A stretch of 64,000 nucleotides of DNA from Phascolarctos cinereus. Taxonomy: Eukaryota > Chordata > Mammalia > Diprotodontia > Phascolarctidae. Position 1 is the stretch's first letter; the number at the start of each line of letters is the position of its first letter. Where the stretch lies: NCBI RefSeq assembly GCF_002099425.1, contig NW_018343987.1, positions 17,717,501 through 17,781,500 on the forward strand, written 5' to 3'. Positions 20,358 to 31,269 of the stretch are shown here, one piece after another. The position numbers and the translations under genes are program-made. The notes under the pieces are model-generated. The model was not told where the DNA came from, ran no database searches, and saw only the letters and a list, made by a program, of their open reading frames with translations.

Positions 20358-20727
20358 ACAGATTATTGTTCAGTTGTGTCCAATTCCTCGTTATCTTGGG
20401 ACATCTTGTACATTATTATTATATGCTATTTTCACAACAACCCTCTAAGGTAGTTGCTGTTATTATCCCCATTTATCAGAGGAGCAAACTGAGATTCAGA
20501 GAAGTTGCCCATATTGTCCAGGGATAATAAGAAGGACCTGAGGCCAGATTCCAACCAAGAACTTTGTGACCCCAAGTGCAGCTTGTTCTATCCACTGTTT
20601 GCCTCAGTTTCTTCATCTGTCAAATGAGCTGGAGAAGGAAAAGCAAACTACTCCAGTGTCTTTGCCAGGAAACCTCAAATGGGCTCAGGAAGAGTGGGAC
20701 ATGACCAAAATCACTTAACAACAAGAA
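20358..20727. repeat. Composite: SINE stub (-), MIR (-), SINE 3' half (+)
   Basis: A short antisense tRNA-RTE SINE end (20,358-20,420), an antisense MIR core (about 20,420-20,594, …ttcacaacaaccctctaagg…) and the 3' half of a sense tRNA-RTE SINE (20,595-20,727, …gagctggagaaggaaaagca…acttaacaacaa). Confidence 0.7.
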
Positions 20728-20751
20728 TTGACCAGTTCTTTTTTTTTCTGC

Positions 20752-21001
20752 TTGTTCAGTCATTTTCAATCGTGTCTGATTCTTCATGACCCCATATGGA
20801 GTTTTCTTGGCAAAGATGCTGGAGTGGTTTGATGTTTCCTTCTCCAGCTTATTTGACAGATGACGAAACTAAGGCAAACAGGATTAAATGACTTGCCCAG
20901 GGTCACACAGATAGTAAGAGTCTGAGGCCAGATATGAACTCAGGAAGATGAGTCTTTCTGATTGCAGGCCAGGTGCTCTATCCACTGCACCACCTAGCTT
21001 C
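20752..21001 (-). repeat. tRNA-RTE SINE, antisense
   Basis: Nearly complete copy ending …ctctatccactgcaccacct…. It lies tail to tail with the sense half-copy just upstream. Confidence 0.88.
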
Positions 21002-21174
21002 TGTGATAGGCTATCTCTGAATGTAATGAATTCCTTCTTCACTGGAGTTCTTTAAGCAGAGAAGCTGAATAATTACCTGATGGAGTTATCTCATGGAGAG
21101 GACTCTTGGTCATTAGATGTGATGGCCTCTGTGCCACCTTCCAGTTCTTGGATTCTGTAGTTCTATGATTCAAA

Positions 21175-21295
21175 TAAGAATAGAAACTCTTTGAGGGCAG
21201 GGATTGTTTCTTTTCTGTCTTTGTGTCCCTGGTACCTAAAGCATTGAATACTGTACTCACAGTAGGTACAAGCACATATAAATGCTTGTTGACTT
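21175..21295 (+). repeat. CR1/L2-clade LINE 3' end
   Basis: …ctctttgagggcagggattg…, …tgtccctggtacctaaagca…, …ataaatgcttgttgact…. Confidence 0.65.
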
Positions 21296-21866
21296 CAACC
21301 TTGTTAATATGTGACAGGAAGCATATGCATTTTCACAATTCCATGTAAGATTTATAATTGCTTACCTACAATCTTTTCCTCTCACATTCAAGGAAAGTCA
21401 GTTATGAGGCATAATCTTTATGAAGCCTTTTAAAGGAGAAGGGGAGAAGGAAGCACCTTCCCATGTTGGTCATGTATAGTCTAATTTAGTACTGGTTTAT
21501 ATAATATATAGTAATAGTATGGTTTGGCACCCTTGACAGTACCTTATGCAGAAGAAAAAAAGATGATATTCCAAGATGATCTCCCCATTATCCCATGGAA
21601 AGAGGGCATTGGTAAAGAGTCATGCTTTGGGGGTATTTTAATCTCAGAAGGGAACATATACTCTGTGCCCTGGTCTTTACTGTATACAGACAGCATTTGA
21701 TTGACCTGGATTGGCTAACTAGCCCTGGGTAGGACATGATCATTATTAAAAAGAAGCTACCCACTACTAATCACTCACCAATCTACCCAGTATCTGAAGT
21801 GTCAGTTTAGCCAGGAGTCAAAACCTTGTTGAGATAATTAAGCTAGAATCAGGGTGCAGGGTTTAA
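21296..21866. other. Intron 1, unassigned
   Basis: Repeat-free to my eye. No exon signal. Confidence 0.5.
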
Positions 21867-22007
21867 TTTTTTTTTTTTTTTTAGTGAGGCAGTTGAGATT
21901 AAGTGATTTGCCCCCGGTGAGTGTTATGTGTCTGAGGTCACATTTGAACTCAGGTCCTCCTGACTCCAGGGCCAGTGCTCTATTCACTGTGCCATCTAGC
22001 TGCCCCT
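21867..22007 (-). repeat. WSINE1-like SINE with poly(A), antisense
   Basis: T-run (tail complement), then …attaagtgatttgccccc…, …ttgaactcaggtcctcctga…, …gtgccatctagctgcccc. Flanks share …cagggtttaa…, a plausible target duplication. Confidence 0.88.
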
Positions 22008-22194
22008 AGGGTCAGGGTTTAAAAGAATCCTATTACTCTCTTACGAGTTCAGTGGCTTACTATTTACGGGTCTTTACACATAGTTTACAGGCTTATGTCT
22101 TTTAAAAATGGAAGAAAGCACAGTTTGTTTATTGTCCACTAAATTATATGTTCTAGCCACAGATGGATGTGTGACTTTAAAAAATAACAGGGAG

Positions 22195-22530
22195 CATGGA
22201 GCTAGCGGATAGAGCAAGCTGGATTTGGGGTCAGAAAGTTCTTGGTTGGAATCTGGCCTCAGATTCTACTTACTATCCCTGGACAATATGGGCCACTTCT
22301 CTGAATCTCAGTTTGCTCCTCTGATAAATGGGGATAATAATAGCACCTACCTTAGAGGGTTGTTGTGAAAACAGCATATGGTAATATACAAGATGTCCCA
22401 AAAGTCTTAGTGTGGTTTTAAGTGAAAAGGTTTTTTTTTAAATGTGAAAGCTAAAACTGCACTAAGACTTTTGGGACACTGTATTTGCTCACCTCAAAAG
22501 CTCTATATAAATGTCAGTTATTATCAGCGT
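22195..22530 (+). repeat. MIR-like SINE, sense, split by a mariner MITE
   Basis: …ggataataatagcacctacc…gttgttgtgaaaacagcat… runs to 22,388 and continues after 22,481 as …gctctatataaatgtcagtt…. Confidence 0.85.
22389..22481. mobile_element. Tc1/mariner-type MITE, 93 bp palindrome
   Basis: Inverted ends (gtcccaaaagtcttagtg… and …cactaagacttttgggac) with arms of roughly 30-35 bp, bounded by TA dinucleotides (22387-22388 and 22482-22483), the mariner target. No coding capacity. Confidence 0.85.
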
Positions 22531-22799
22531 TTATATCAGCGAGGTACTTTTTTTCAAACCTGATTGAATAACAACAAAGAAAGAAGTGGAATTTTTTGTT
22601 CGTTAAAGGAAAATCCTCTTTGTAGTATGAAAATGTCTTTAGGTCTTGGGAGACTCACAGTGGAATAGAAGCCCTAACAGTTCTTGTACCTACTGCTATC
22701 ATTCTCTAATACTATTCTGAATCTTTCTAGTGTTTATTGATTTTTAGCAGGATATTATCGTAAAAAGGCTACAAATCCTGTTCTTGAATTCCTCTGGCT

Positions 22800-22930
22800 G
22801 GAAGCCCTCAGTGGCCCATGTAGTCCAACTCTCATTTTATAGCTGAGGAAACTGAGGCCCAGGGAGATTAAACTGACTCACCCAAAGCCTCTGAGGTGTA
22901 GTAATTGTCAGTGGTGAGATTCAATTGTGA
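22800..22930 (-). repeat. THER/MIR-like SINE, antisense
   Basis: …atagctgaggaaactgaggc…, …gactcacccaaagcctctga…. Confidence 0.7.
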
Positions 22931-23530
22931 TGTTAAACTATGGAACCAAGAAAGAAAGCCAAGGATCAGCAAGTGTTCTCCCTTACCCTACCAGTTTATT
23001 TAGTAAACACGATGGTTAAGATCTAACTGTAGTCTTTCCCCTCTGTCAAGTGCCTGCCAATAAAAGTATATCCTCAACCTGTCCTGACATGTTTTATTAT
23101 AGTCAGTATTACATAAGTCAGCCTAGGAATCAGTAATCTCCCCCTATTTCCATGTATCATATTTCTAGTGATTGTCACAAACAAAAAAATCCTGGTTTGT
23201 CATTGGCTGTAGACAAGGTTCAGTAATGTTGTTTTGGAGATGCTCTTAGTACCCTACTTCCTATACTTTGTGCATCTTTTTGGAAATAATTAATATCATT
23301 TCTGTTTACCGAGAACTCCATGATATGCCAGACCTTATTGAGACTTGGCCCCTGGAGGTACTTACAGATGGGAAGAATATTTTACATTTTGAATGTTGTA
23401 AATTGTCCAGATAGAATTCACTTATTTTAGTCTTTTTTTTTCAGCCAAAGACAAGGTTTATTAGAATATCCATCATATTAGCCAGACTCTTAAAGAATCT
23501 GAGCATTTGGCTAGATTATAAGAATCTGAG
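22931..23530. other. Intron 1, unassigned
   Basis: No gene or clear repeat. Confidence 0.5.
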
Positions 23531-23534
23531 CCCA

Positions 23535-23780
23535 CTTATCTTAGTCTTGTCTGACTCTCATGACTCCATTTGGAGTTTTCTTGCAAAAGACACTGGAGTG
23601 GTTTTCCATTTCCTTCTCCAGCTCAATTTACAGGTCAGGAAACTGAGGCAAACAGGGTTAAGTTACTTGTACTAGGGTCACACAGCTGGTAAGTGTCTGA
23701 GGCCAGATTTGAACTCAGAAAGATAAGTCTTTCTGACTCCTAGCCTAGCATTCTATCCACTATGCCACCTAGCTGCCCCC
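23535..23780 (-). repeat. tRNA-RTE SINE, antisense
   Basis: Full length with …tggagttttcttgcaaaaga…, …aactgaggcaaacagggtta… and head complement …tatgccacctagctgcccc. Confidence 0.88.
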
Positions 23781-23814
23781 AATTACTTTTTTTTATTAGA
23801 CTTATCAGGAGTCA

Positions 23815-23940
23815 GCCTAGTACAGTGGCTAGAGTCTTGGAGTTGGGGTGAACTGGATTCAATACTCTCCACTGTCATGCTGCCTGAGTGACTGGGGCAA
23901 ATCATTTAAACCTATAGGACCCCAGGCAATTCTCTTAATA
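23815..23940 (+). repeat. tRNA-derived SINE head, sense, diverged
   Basis: …gtcagcctagtacagtggct…, …gactggggcaaatcatttaa…. Confidence 0.6.
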
Positions 23941-24064
23941 CAACAAATCAAAGAGCATTTGCTGTAAACGAAGTTTCCTCACTTTACACCTCCTCATTAC
24001 CATAGAAATCACAGGACTAAGAAAATAATATATTGTATCCATATGATTGTATATTTATCACATG

Positions 24065-24116
<52 letters not shown>
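24065..24116. repeat. (TA)n microsatellite
   Basis: About 52 bp of TA repeats with one TG interruption. Confidence 0.95.
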
Positions 24117-24123
<7 letters not shown>

Positions 24124-24419
24124 GTATATATTTATCCCAAAAAACATTCTATATTCCATATCTTAAATTGTTTAAGTATTTCAAGTATTTAAATATGTTA
24201 GTCATTTGACAAATTAGAGTGTAAGTGTAAGTGGAGGGCAAGGGCTGAATCAAGCATAAATACAATTGACCTTGGAGTGAATACTGCTCAGAAATGTGGG
24301 CCTGTTGATAAATGGTTTAAGAGTATAGGTGGAAATCTGAAATCAGAAGAACAATTAGATGAGATAGGGCTCAAAGCATAAATAATAAATCCAGAATCCA
24401 GGTCAGAAGAAAGGAGGAT

Positions 24420-24570
24420 TTCCAACAAGTCATTTAACCTCTAGAAGCTTGAGTTTCTTCATCTATAAAATGAGAATAACATTTGCACTGACTACCTAAC
24501 GGTGATATTATGAGAAAAGCACTTTGTTAAAGCGTTACATAAATGTTAGTTGTTGCTGGTACTGACTGTA
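24420..24570 (+). repeat. MIR-like SINE 3' half, sense
   Basis: …gagtttcttcatctataaaa…, …cggtgatattatgagaaaag…, …aaatgttagttgttgctggt…. Confidence 0.7.
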
Positions 24571-25619
24571 ATACAAAGTGTGTGATGAGTGCCAAATCAG
24601 TGGAACAGACCTATGTAGTACTAGCTATAAACCATACAACTGATCAGAGGGACAAGAAATTAGGAGGACTCAAACTGGGTCCTGAAAAGTTGATATAGAT
24701 AGGTTGAATGGAGAAGAGAGGGATGGGTGTGGGAACAAGTGAGGGAGGGGATACTATGAGCACAAGTGTGGAGATTGGACTTTCTGACATAATTATTGCT
24801 GCTCTTTAAAAAAAAATTTTTTTGGAGCAGTAGGGATCAGGAACCCAGGTAGCAGCCGTCAACCCTGACAGAGAAATGTTTACGGGCAGCCAGAAATCAA
24901 ACTATCACTACGTCAGCAAGCAAATTATTAAGCATCTACTATATGCTGGTTATCCGCTGCAAGCAGGATCTTAGTACCCAGCTAAGCCATTGCCTTAGCC
25001 AAAGGACTGGATTTTGTTTTTTTCTTCATCTTTAGGGTAAGAGCCAGTTCCCTAATTGTGGCTAGGATAGGGTCCTGCAAGTGGAAGTAAATGGGAGCAC
25101 TTGGATAGAGTAAGGTATGAGGGAATGGAGCAAGAATTGGAGTACCCATGATGCTTAGCTTTTATGGGCTGAGACAAAGGGTTAACACAGTCTCAGAATC
25201 TTGCTTGCCGTTGGCGGCCCCTAGTCATCGTCCAGCTTTTTACTTGGGATCTGACTTCTGGTGCCCATACCCTTTACTTGGCTTCTTGATTCTTGTGACC
25301 CAGAGTTTTATTTTTATTTTTGAAAGAGGTTCAAAAATGCATTGTGAGAGTCTAGCCTTCACATTTTACTCATGGTTCTCAGCTCCTGTGATGTCTTTTT
25401 TTATCTTTTCCCCCTTTACTCTATACACTCTACAGTAGTACCCAGCTCTGTTCTTTTGACTTGCTGTAATAATTGACATCTTGTGCTTTTCCCACTATCA
25501 GGCAATGTTCCCCATCCACCCTTAGCCCCGGCCCCACATATTTTGTGATTTTTATGGTTAGTTTTTTGAAGTCTCAACTAAAGTATAAGCTATATGTGTG
25601 TATATGTGTATATATGGCT
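24571..25619. other. Intron 1, unassigned
   Basis: About 1 kb without clear repeats, apart from a weak piece of the ancient repeat near 24,915-24,950. No exon found. Confidence 0.45.
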
Positions 25620-25830
25620 TCAATTAAAAAATCATTTATTTTCTCCCATTAAAAAAAAAAGCAAATCCAACATTCTTGTAACAAATATGTATAGTCAATT
25701 AAAACAAATTTCCACATTGGCCATGTTTTAAAAAATTGTGTTTCATTTATCACCCTGAGTCCATCCCCTGTCTGTCAGGAGGCAGGAAGTGTACTTCCTC
25801 CTTGGTCCTTGGGGGTCATGCTTGGTTTTT
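25620..25830 (-). mobile_element. Marsupial LINE 3' end, antisense
   Basis: The series …tttattttctcccatt…, …aacaaatatgtatagtcaat…, …ttccacattggccatg…, …gagtccatcccctgtctg… is a 3' UTR I associate with marsupial LINEs. The clade (LINE-1 or other) is not certain. Confidence 0.5.
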
Positions 25831-25896
25831 AAATTAGATTGTAGGTTCTCAAAGGGCTTCTACTCTCTTGTAACCTCTAGTCTAGTTATGAGCATA

Positions 25897-26135
25897 TTTG
25901 TTGTTCACTTGTTTTTCACTTGTGTCCAACTCTTCGTTACCCCATTTTCTTGGCAAAGCTACTGGAGTAGTTTGCCATTTCCTTCTCTAGCTCATTTTAC
26001 AGATGAGGAAATTGAGGCAAACTAGGTTAAGTGACTTGCCCAGGGTCACACACCTCAGGCTTGATTTGAACTCAGGAAGATGAGTCTTCCTAATTCCAGG
26101 CCTGGTGCTCTATCCACTTAGCCACCTAGCTGCCC
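25897..26135 (-). repeat. tRNA-RTE SINE, antisense, 110 bp before exon 2
   Basis: Complete copy with a 10-bp target duplication, tatgagcata (25887-25896) and tatgaacata (26136-26145), one mismatch. It stops 110 bp short of the exon 2 acceptor and so leaves the immediate splice-site region clear. Confidence 0.92.
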
Positions 26136-26245
26136 TATGAACATACAGTAGGGGTCACAAAAATTGTGCTTAATTGAATTGCAAAGGCACATTTACTTAT
26201 TGGTTTACAATCTATGTGGTGTTCACTGTTTTTGTTTCTCTCCAG

Positions 26246-26328
26246 AAAATGAAAACACTAGCAGAGAGGAGAAGGAGTGCTCCATCCCTCATCCTTGACA
26301 AAGCCCTACAGAAACGGCCCAGTAGCAA
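26246..26328 (+). CDS. ARHGAP20: ARHGAP20 coding exon 2
   Basis: Second coding exon, 83 nt, continuing exon 1 in phase 0: K-MKTLAERRRSAPSLIL… then DKALQKRPSSK. I recognise the basic, serine-containing segment as the stretch before the PH domain of ARHGAP20; it appears almost unchanged from the human protein as I remember it. The acceptor is well formed (gtttttgtttctctccag) and the donor is AA|gtgagt, so the exon ends in phase 2 and the next exon must supply the third base of a Lys or Asn codon. The RRRSAPS stretch would suit a basophilic kinase or 14-3-3 site, which is inference. An in-frame ATG is its second codon (A at -3), giving a possible alternative start. The next exon, where the PH domain should begin, is not in the window. 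Confidence 0.95.
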
Positions 26329-26591
26329 GTGAGTCAAAACTATTTCTATATGGTTCTAAGTGTTTTTGGAATTTTTATTTTTTAAAGAGGATCAAGAATT
26401 TGGATGAAGAATTTGGTTCTAATGGGATTCACAGTGATTTCTACATGTAACTAGGTTTTTCTGGACAACAGAATTTTCTGCTTCATAATGCTAAAAAATT
26501 TGATTCTGTTTTGAGTTACGATAAAAGATATGCCTCCCTTATATGAGTCCTGAGCACCAGTATGTATTAAATGAGATGAAATTGTTATACT
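26329..26591. other. Start of intron 2 of ARHGAP20
   Basis: Intron 2 runs from 26,329 to beyond 64,000 (at least 37.7 kb). This first part has no recognised repeat. Confidence 0.7.
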
Positions 26592-26790
26592 GAGGCAGCT
26601 AGGTGGTACAGTGGATAGAGGACTAGACCTGGAACCAGGAAGACCTAGATTCAGATCCAGCCTCAGACACTAACTATATGACCCTCACCAAGTCATCCGA
26701 CCCCTGTATGCCTTAGTATTTTTTATTGTGAAATGATTGCATTGGTCTAGATTATGCCTGAGGTCTGTTAGCTTAAGAATTCTATGATTT
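26592..26790 (+). repeat. THER/MIR-like SINE, sense
   Basis: Head …aggcagctaggtggtacagt…, …cctcagacactaactatatg… and 3' end …tagcttaagaattctatga…. Confidence 0.75.
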
Positions 26791-27985
26791 TGGAAGGATG
26801 AGGTGAATCAGGCATTTTAACCCCATGTAGTTTTAGTTAAGCAGCTTACCTTGGTAGATGGGCATCATCAGTAAGGTTAAAATACTCATTTTAGCCATGT
26901 GCTAGAGGACTACTGGAGTGTACTTAGGTTGTTTATGAAATGGGAGATATTGATAATTTGACAAATTACCTTCCAGAATGTTAAATGTCAGCATGTTTTT
27001 GGCACAACTGGATAAACAATGGGGAAAATCTAGAATGGTGAAACATGAACACTTCTTGTACTTTTGAAAAGTTGTGTAGAAAACAAATTTTTGTAAATTG
27101 AATTGAGTTTTGAAAATAGTAGGACACTTCAGAATTCAGAGAACCCTATAGTTTGAAAAGAGGCTATTCACCCCATAATTTATCCATCTTTTGAGTTCCA
27201 ATCTTAACTTGCCAGGTTTGCTTAAAATGACTATTTTTCTACAATTGAAATTTTGAGGCAGCGTACCCTAGATTATAAATGGAGTTTTAAGTGCCAAGCA
27301 ACGTTGCCTCTCCTTGTGCAGACTTTGGCAGAACCTTCACTGCTTTGCTACTGTGATTGATTTTGTTGGTGTGGGCAGCTCCTCCAAGGTAGATTGCAAC
27401 CCACTTGATCCCTATTCATCCCATGCAGTTCTTGTCCAAATCTTTCCATAAATCTTCCATAGAAGGGTCAATGGGTGGGTTAAAGAATCTTTTCTCATTT
27501 TTTTTAAAATTGCAGTATGCAGTGATTATGTGCTTACTATGTACAAAGCACTAGATCTCAGGGGAGCCAGAGTACCATTTCAGCTAGTCATCTGATATCC
27601 CTTGTTCTCACTGACCAGCTGATCTCCTTTTCTTATTACATGTCCTTAGGAATGTCTTTTAGACCACTTTTTGTACATCTTGGCAATGTGATTCAGCCTC
27701 CTTTGTTATACCATATGTCTTTCCCTTGCCCCCTAAGTTATTCATACTTTTGATTCTCCTGAGATCATAGAGTTTCATTACCCAACATGACTGGGAGAAT
27801 ATTAGTGTTGAAAGCATAAATTTTGGGGACAGTTTTGGATCACTGAAAGCGCTACACAAATTCTCAGCTATAATCCAGTGCAAATTCTTTCTGTTCTATT
27901 CTGGGACTAGCTTACTGTCCATAAACATATATTGATAGACTGAGTGGACAGACTATTTGCCAGGCTTGGGCTTTTTTAACCACTC
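26791..27985. other. Intron 2, unassigned
   Basis: About 1.2 kb with no clear repeat or exon. Confidence 0.5.
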
Positions 27986-27989
27986 TTCT

Positions 27990-28395
27990 TTTTTTTAAAT
28001 AATATTTTCTTTTTTCCCTAATTACATGTAAAGACAATTTTTAACATTCACTTTTTAAAATTTTGAATTCTAAATTCTTTCCCTCCCTCTCTTTCTCCCC
28101 CTCCCTGAGATGGTAAGTAGTTTGATATAGGTTATAATGTGCAATCATATAAAATATTTTCCATATTAGTCATGTTGTGAAAGAAAACACAGACCAAAAA
28201 AAGGAAACAAAAAATAATTTTTAAGTGAAAAACAGCATGCTTTGATCTGTATTCAGACTCATCAGTTCTTTCGTTGGAAGTGGTTAGCATTTTTCATCAT
28301 GAGTCCTTTGGAGTTGTCTTGGATCATTGTATTGCTGAGAGTAGCCAAGTCATTCACATTTGATCATTGTACGATACTGCTGTTGCTGAACCACT
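27990..28395 (-). mobile_element. 5'-truncated LINE-1, antisense
   Basis: Matches the 3' end of the LINE-1 at 51,258 onward: …gaattctaaattctttccct…, …catattagtcatgttgtg…, …gtcttggatcattgtattgc…, …gccaagtcattcacatttga…. It stops near 28,395. Only 3' UTR remains. Confidence 0.8.
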
Positions 28396-28674
28396 CCGTT
28401 TTTAAGTGTAAACGGGTAGACTAATTCCTTTGCCATTATCATGTGCTTCACTTCACTGAGTAAGCTTTGTAGTGTTTCAGGGTTTGATGCACTTTTGTAT
28501 GAGAACTTTGGATGAATGTTGTAATTAGTAGAGCATCTTCTTTGAAAGTCTGTGTAAGTCTGCTTGTACAAGCATGATGAACACCTTAGGTATATGTCTA
28601 CTGTTTCTACCTTGTTTGATGTCAATCCTTGATGTCACTTATTGAACACTTATGAACCTGGCTAGAAATTAGTA

Positions 28675-28931
28675 TGGGGCATCAAGATGGCACAGTGGAT
28701 AGAGTGTAAGGCCTGGAGTCAAGAAGACTCATCTTCCTGAGTTGAAATCTGGCCTCAGACACTTCCTAGATGTGTGACCCTGGGCAAATCACTTAACCCT
28801 ATTTGCCTCGGTTTGCTCATCTGTAAAATGAGTTAGAGAGGGAAGTGGCAAATCTCTCCAGTATCTGCTAAGAAAACACCAAATGGGGTCACAAAGAGTT
28901 AGATATGACTGAAAAATGACTGAGTAACAAA
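28675..28931 (+). repeat. tRNA-RTE SINE, sense
   Basis: Complete copy from ggggcatcaagatggcacag to …gactgagtaacaaaa. The flanks share attagtat, a plausible target duplication. Confidence 0.9.
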
Positions 28932-29189
28932 AAGAGATTAGTATAAAACCAAGCTAGTGAAATTATCTGGAGAGTAATTGTAAGGAAAGTGATATCAAAC
29001 AGATGTAAAATATAAAATGTCTACCAATCTACCAGCCATAGTGCCCAATTAAGTATGGAGAAGTCTTGGTGTCACCATATTTGCCACAGAGTGTGCCCGT
29101 AATAAATGCTCACTTATTTGATTGGTTGATTTAAGAAGAAGAAATTGGGAAGAACAGCTAGACCTACCAAAACATGTGGGATAGGGTCT

Positions 29190-29680
29190 CTTCTGGTAGT
29201 GACAGAATTTTAAAGGCACTTAGGGATTGATGCTTAATTGCTCTCGGAGAAGATTCCAAATGAAGGGAAAGGATCACAGATAATGCTTTTACTCAAAAAG
29301 AAAAAGACATCCATGCCTACTTACAGGGCTGCTTTTGTCATATCTATAAAACCTTTGAGAATGCTCTGTATGCTTTGAAGATTTCCTTGATCACAGCATG
29401 AGAAGCTAACATTCTCTTGAATTTTTCTGTAGCAGATCACATCTTTATGGACATATGAATAGCTAAGTTAGAGACGATGTAAGATCCCATTGTTTCTATT
29501 GTTTATTGATATGTAAAAAGCATTTGACTAGGTAGATCAATATATAACCTGGAAAGAACACTCACATCGTTTGTTTCCTATGCATATGTTAAAATTAGAT
29601 GTGACTCTATGACAGATATAATTACAGAAATTACACTGCTCAACTTGTGCTAAAGTTAGCTCAGTTATAAAGCTGCTAAT
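29190..29680 (+). pseudogene. Probable RTE-clade reverse transcriptase remnant
   Basis: Reading across frames, pieces resemble RTE ORF2: ADHIF near 29,430 followed by a YID-x-KKAFD-like block near 29,505-29,535, in the order and spacing of reverse transcriptase blocks before the catalytic motif. Several stops and frame changes interrupt it. The assignment is tentative; the match is by memory and short. A protein search with the six-frame translation would settle it. Confidence 0.4.
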
Positions 29681-29702
29681 AATCTATTTGTGGCTTTTTC
29701 AG

Positions 29703-29790
29703 TGTGTGTGTGTGTGTACACAGAGGCATACACATGCACATACATACATACATTATACATGTACACACAAATACATGCACAGATATACAC
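29703..29790. repeat. Degenerate (TG)n/(CA)n/(ACAT)n tract
   Basis: A run of gtgtgtgt followed by cacatacatac-like repeats. Confidence 0.85.
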
Positions 29791-29794
29791 AAAA

Positions 29795-30050
29795 CTGGGC
29801 AACTTGGTGAAACAGTGGACAGAGTGCTGGGCTTGGATCAAATCTGGCCTCATATTTACTAGCTTTGTGATCCTGAGCAAGTCACTTAACCATTCTTTAC
29901 CTCAATGTCTTCATATGTAAAATGAGGATAATAATAGTACCTACCTCTCAGGGTTGTTGTGAGAATCAAATAAGATAATAATTGTAATGCTTAGCACAGT
30001 GTCTGGTACATAGTAAGCACAATGTAAATGTTAGCTGCTATTTTTATTAT
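29795..30050 (+). repeat. MIR-like SINE, sense, full length
   Basis: One of the best preserved: head gggcaacttggtgaaacagt, …atgaggataataatagtacc…, …gggttgttgtgagaatcaaa…, …tagtaagcacaatgtaaatg…. Confidence 0.88.
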
Positions 30051-30334
30051 TATTATTACTGTATGGTGAGTGGATGACTTAGGGGAAACAAACCAGTTTT
30101 GTGTTATCTTATGGACAATATAGTGAGGAAGGTAATCTTAGTAACAAAATAATTATAGGATGCATTTTCAAAGCTGAATAGAAATTACTTTTTTGATTAT
30201 CTACTGAATTTTCTGCATTAATGGCTTCCCGTTATTCATGCCGGCAAATGAGAATTAATTGTATCTATGATGTTTAGGCACCATCTGGGCATTTCGGGTA
30301 AGAGTATTTAAAGGACTCAATTTAGGTGATAGGA

Positions 30335-30530
30335 GCATAGATTTAGAATCATTGTGTCAGATTTAGAGCTGGGGGAGGAGACCTTAAATGTCATGTAGGT
30401 CAACCCCCCCATTTTACAGATGAGGAAACCAAGGCCCAAAGAGATTAGGTGTCTTGCCCAAGTTCACACAAGTATTAAGTGTCAGAACCAGAAATAGAAC
30501 CCAGGTTCTATGATTCCAGAGTCTCAAGTT
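30335..30530 (-). repeat. THER/MIR-like SINE, antisense
   Basis: …gagctgggggaggagacctt…, …cattttacagatgaggaaac…, …gaacccaggttctatgattc…. Confidence 0.8.
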
Positions 30531-30589
30531 CTAGATTGACAGATGAGTGGAAAATGTGAAAGATGTCTTTGAATCTCCTTACTGACAAG

Positions 30590-31095
30590 GTGGTGCCACC
30601 AACAGAAATAGAGATAATGGGGAAGGGACAGGTTTGGGGGAGAAAACAGAAAATTTAATTTTGGACATGTTGAGTTTGAAGCAGTGTTTGTGTGAATATC
30701 CAGCTGGCAGATGGAAATATGGGACTGGAATTGTGGGGAGAGGATGGGGTGGCCATATCCGTTTGGGAGTCTTCTATATGAAGTTGAAAATCAAAGTCAT
30801 GAGAGTAGATAAAACTAGCAAGGAACAGAACTTAGAGGGCCTAGGACAGAACTTGGAGTCAGCCTTGATTTAAGGAATTTGAAGATGAGGAGTCATCACA
30901 GCAGACAGATGGAACAACTAGAAAGGCATAAGAACAAGAGTGTTTATTTCACAGAAGCTGATGGAAAAGGGGTGTCCCTAAAGATGGGGAATGATCAAAG
31001 GGTCAAAAGCTACATAGCAATCACAGAGGATAAGGATAGGGTAAGTTTCAGTAGAGTGATGAGAAGTGAACCACATGTCTTAATAAATATTTGAA
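30590..31095 (+). repeat. Ancient mammal-wide repeat, family unassigned
   Basis: …atggggaagggacaggtttg…, …ttttggacatgttgagtttg…, …ccagctggcagatggaaata… recall a long old repeat, a segment complementary to the one at 33,755. Frames at 30,634 and 30,879 are not genes. Confidence 0.5.
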
Positions 31096-31224
31096 TTGAA
31101 ATGGGTTGAGCTGCTTAACAGATATTTGTTGAACTGAAAGAAATGTAATTAATGGTAATTAAAGGTCACACTTCAGACCTTCTGAGTGGGACTTGATGAA
31201 AATACTGATGAGGTTTATGCCTAT

Positions 31225-31226
<2 letters not shown>

Positions 31227-31268
<42 letters not shown>
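31227..31268. repeat. (TG)n microsatellite, 42 bp
   Basis: Pure GT repeat. Confidence 0.97.
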
Positions 31269-31269
<1 letters not shown>

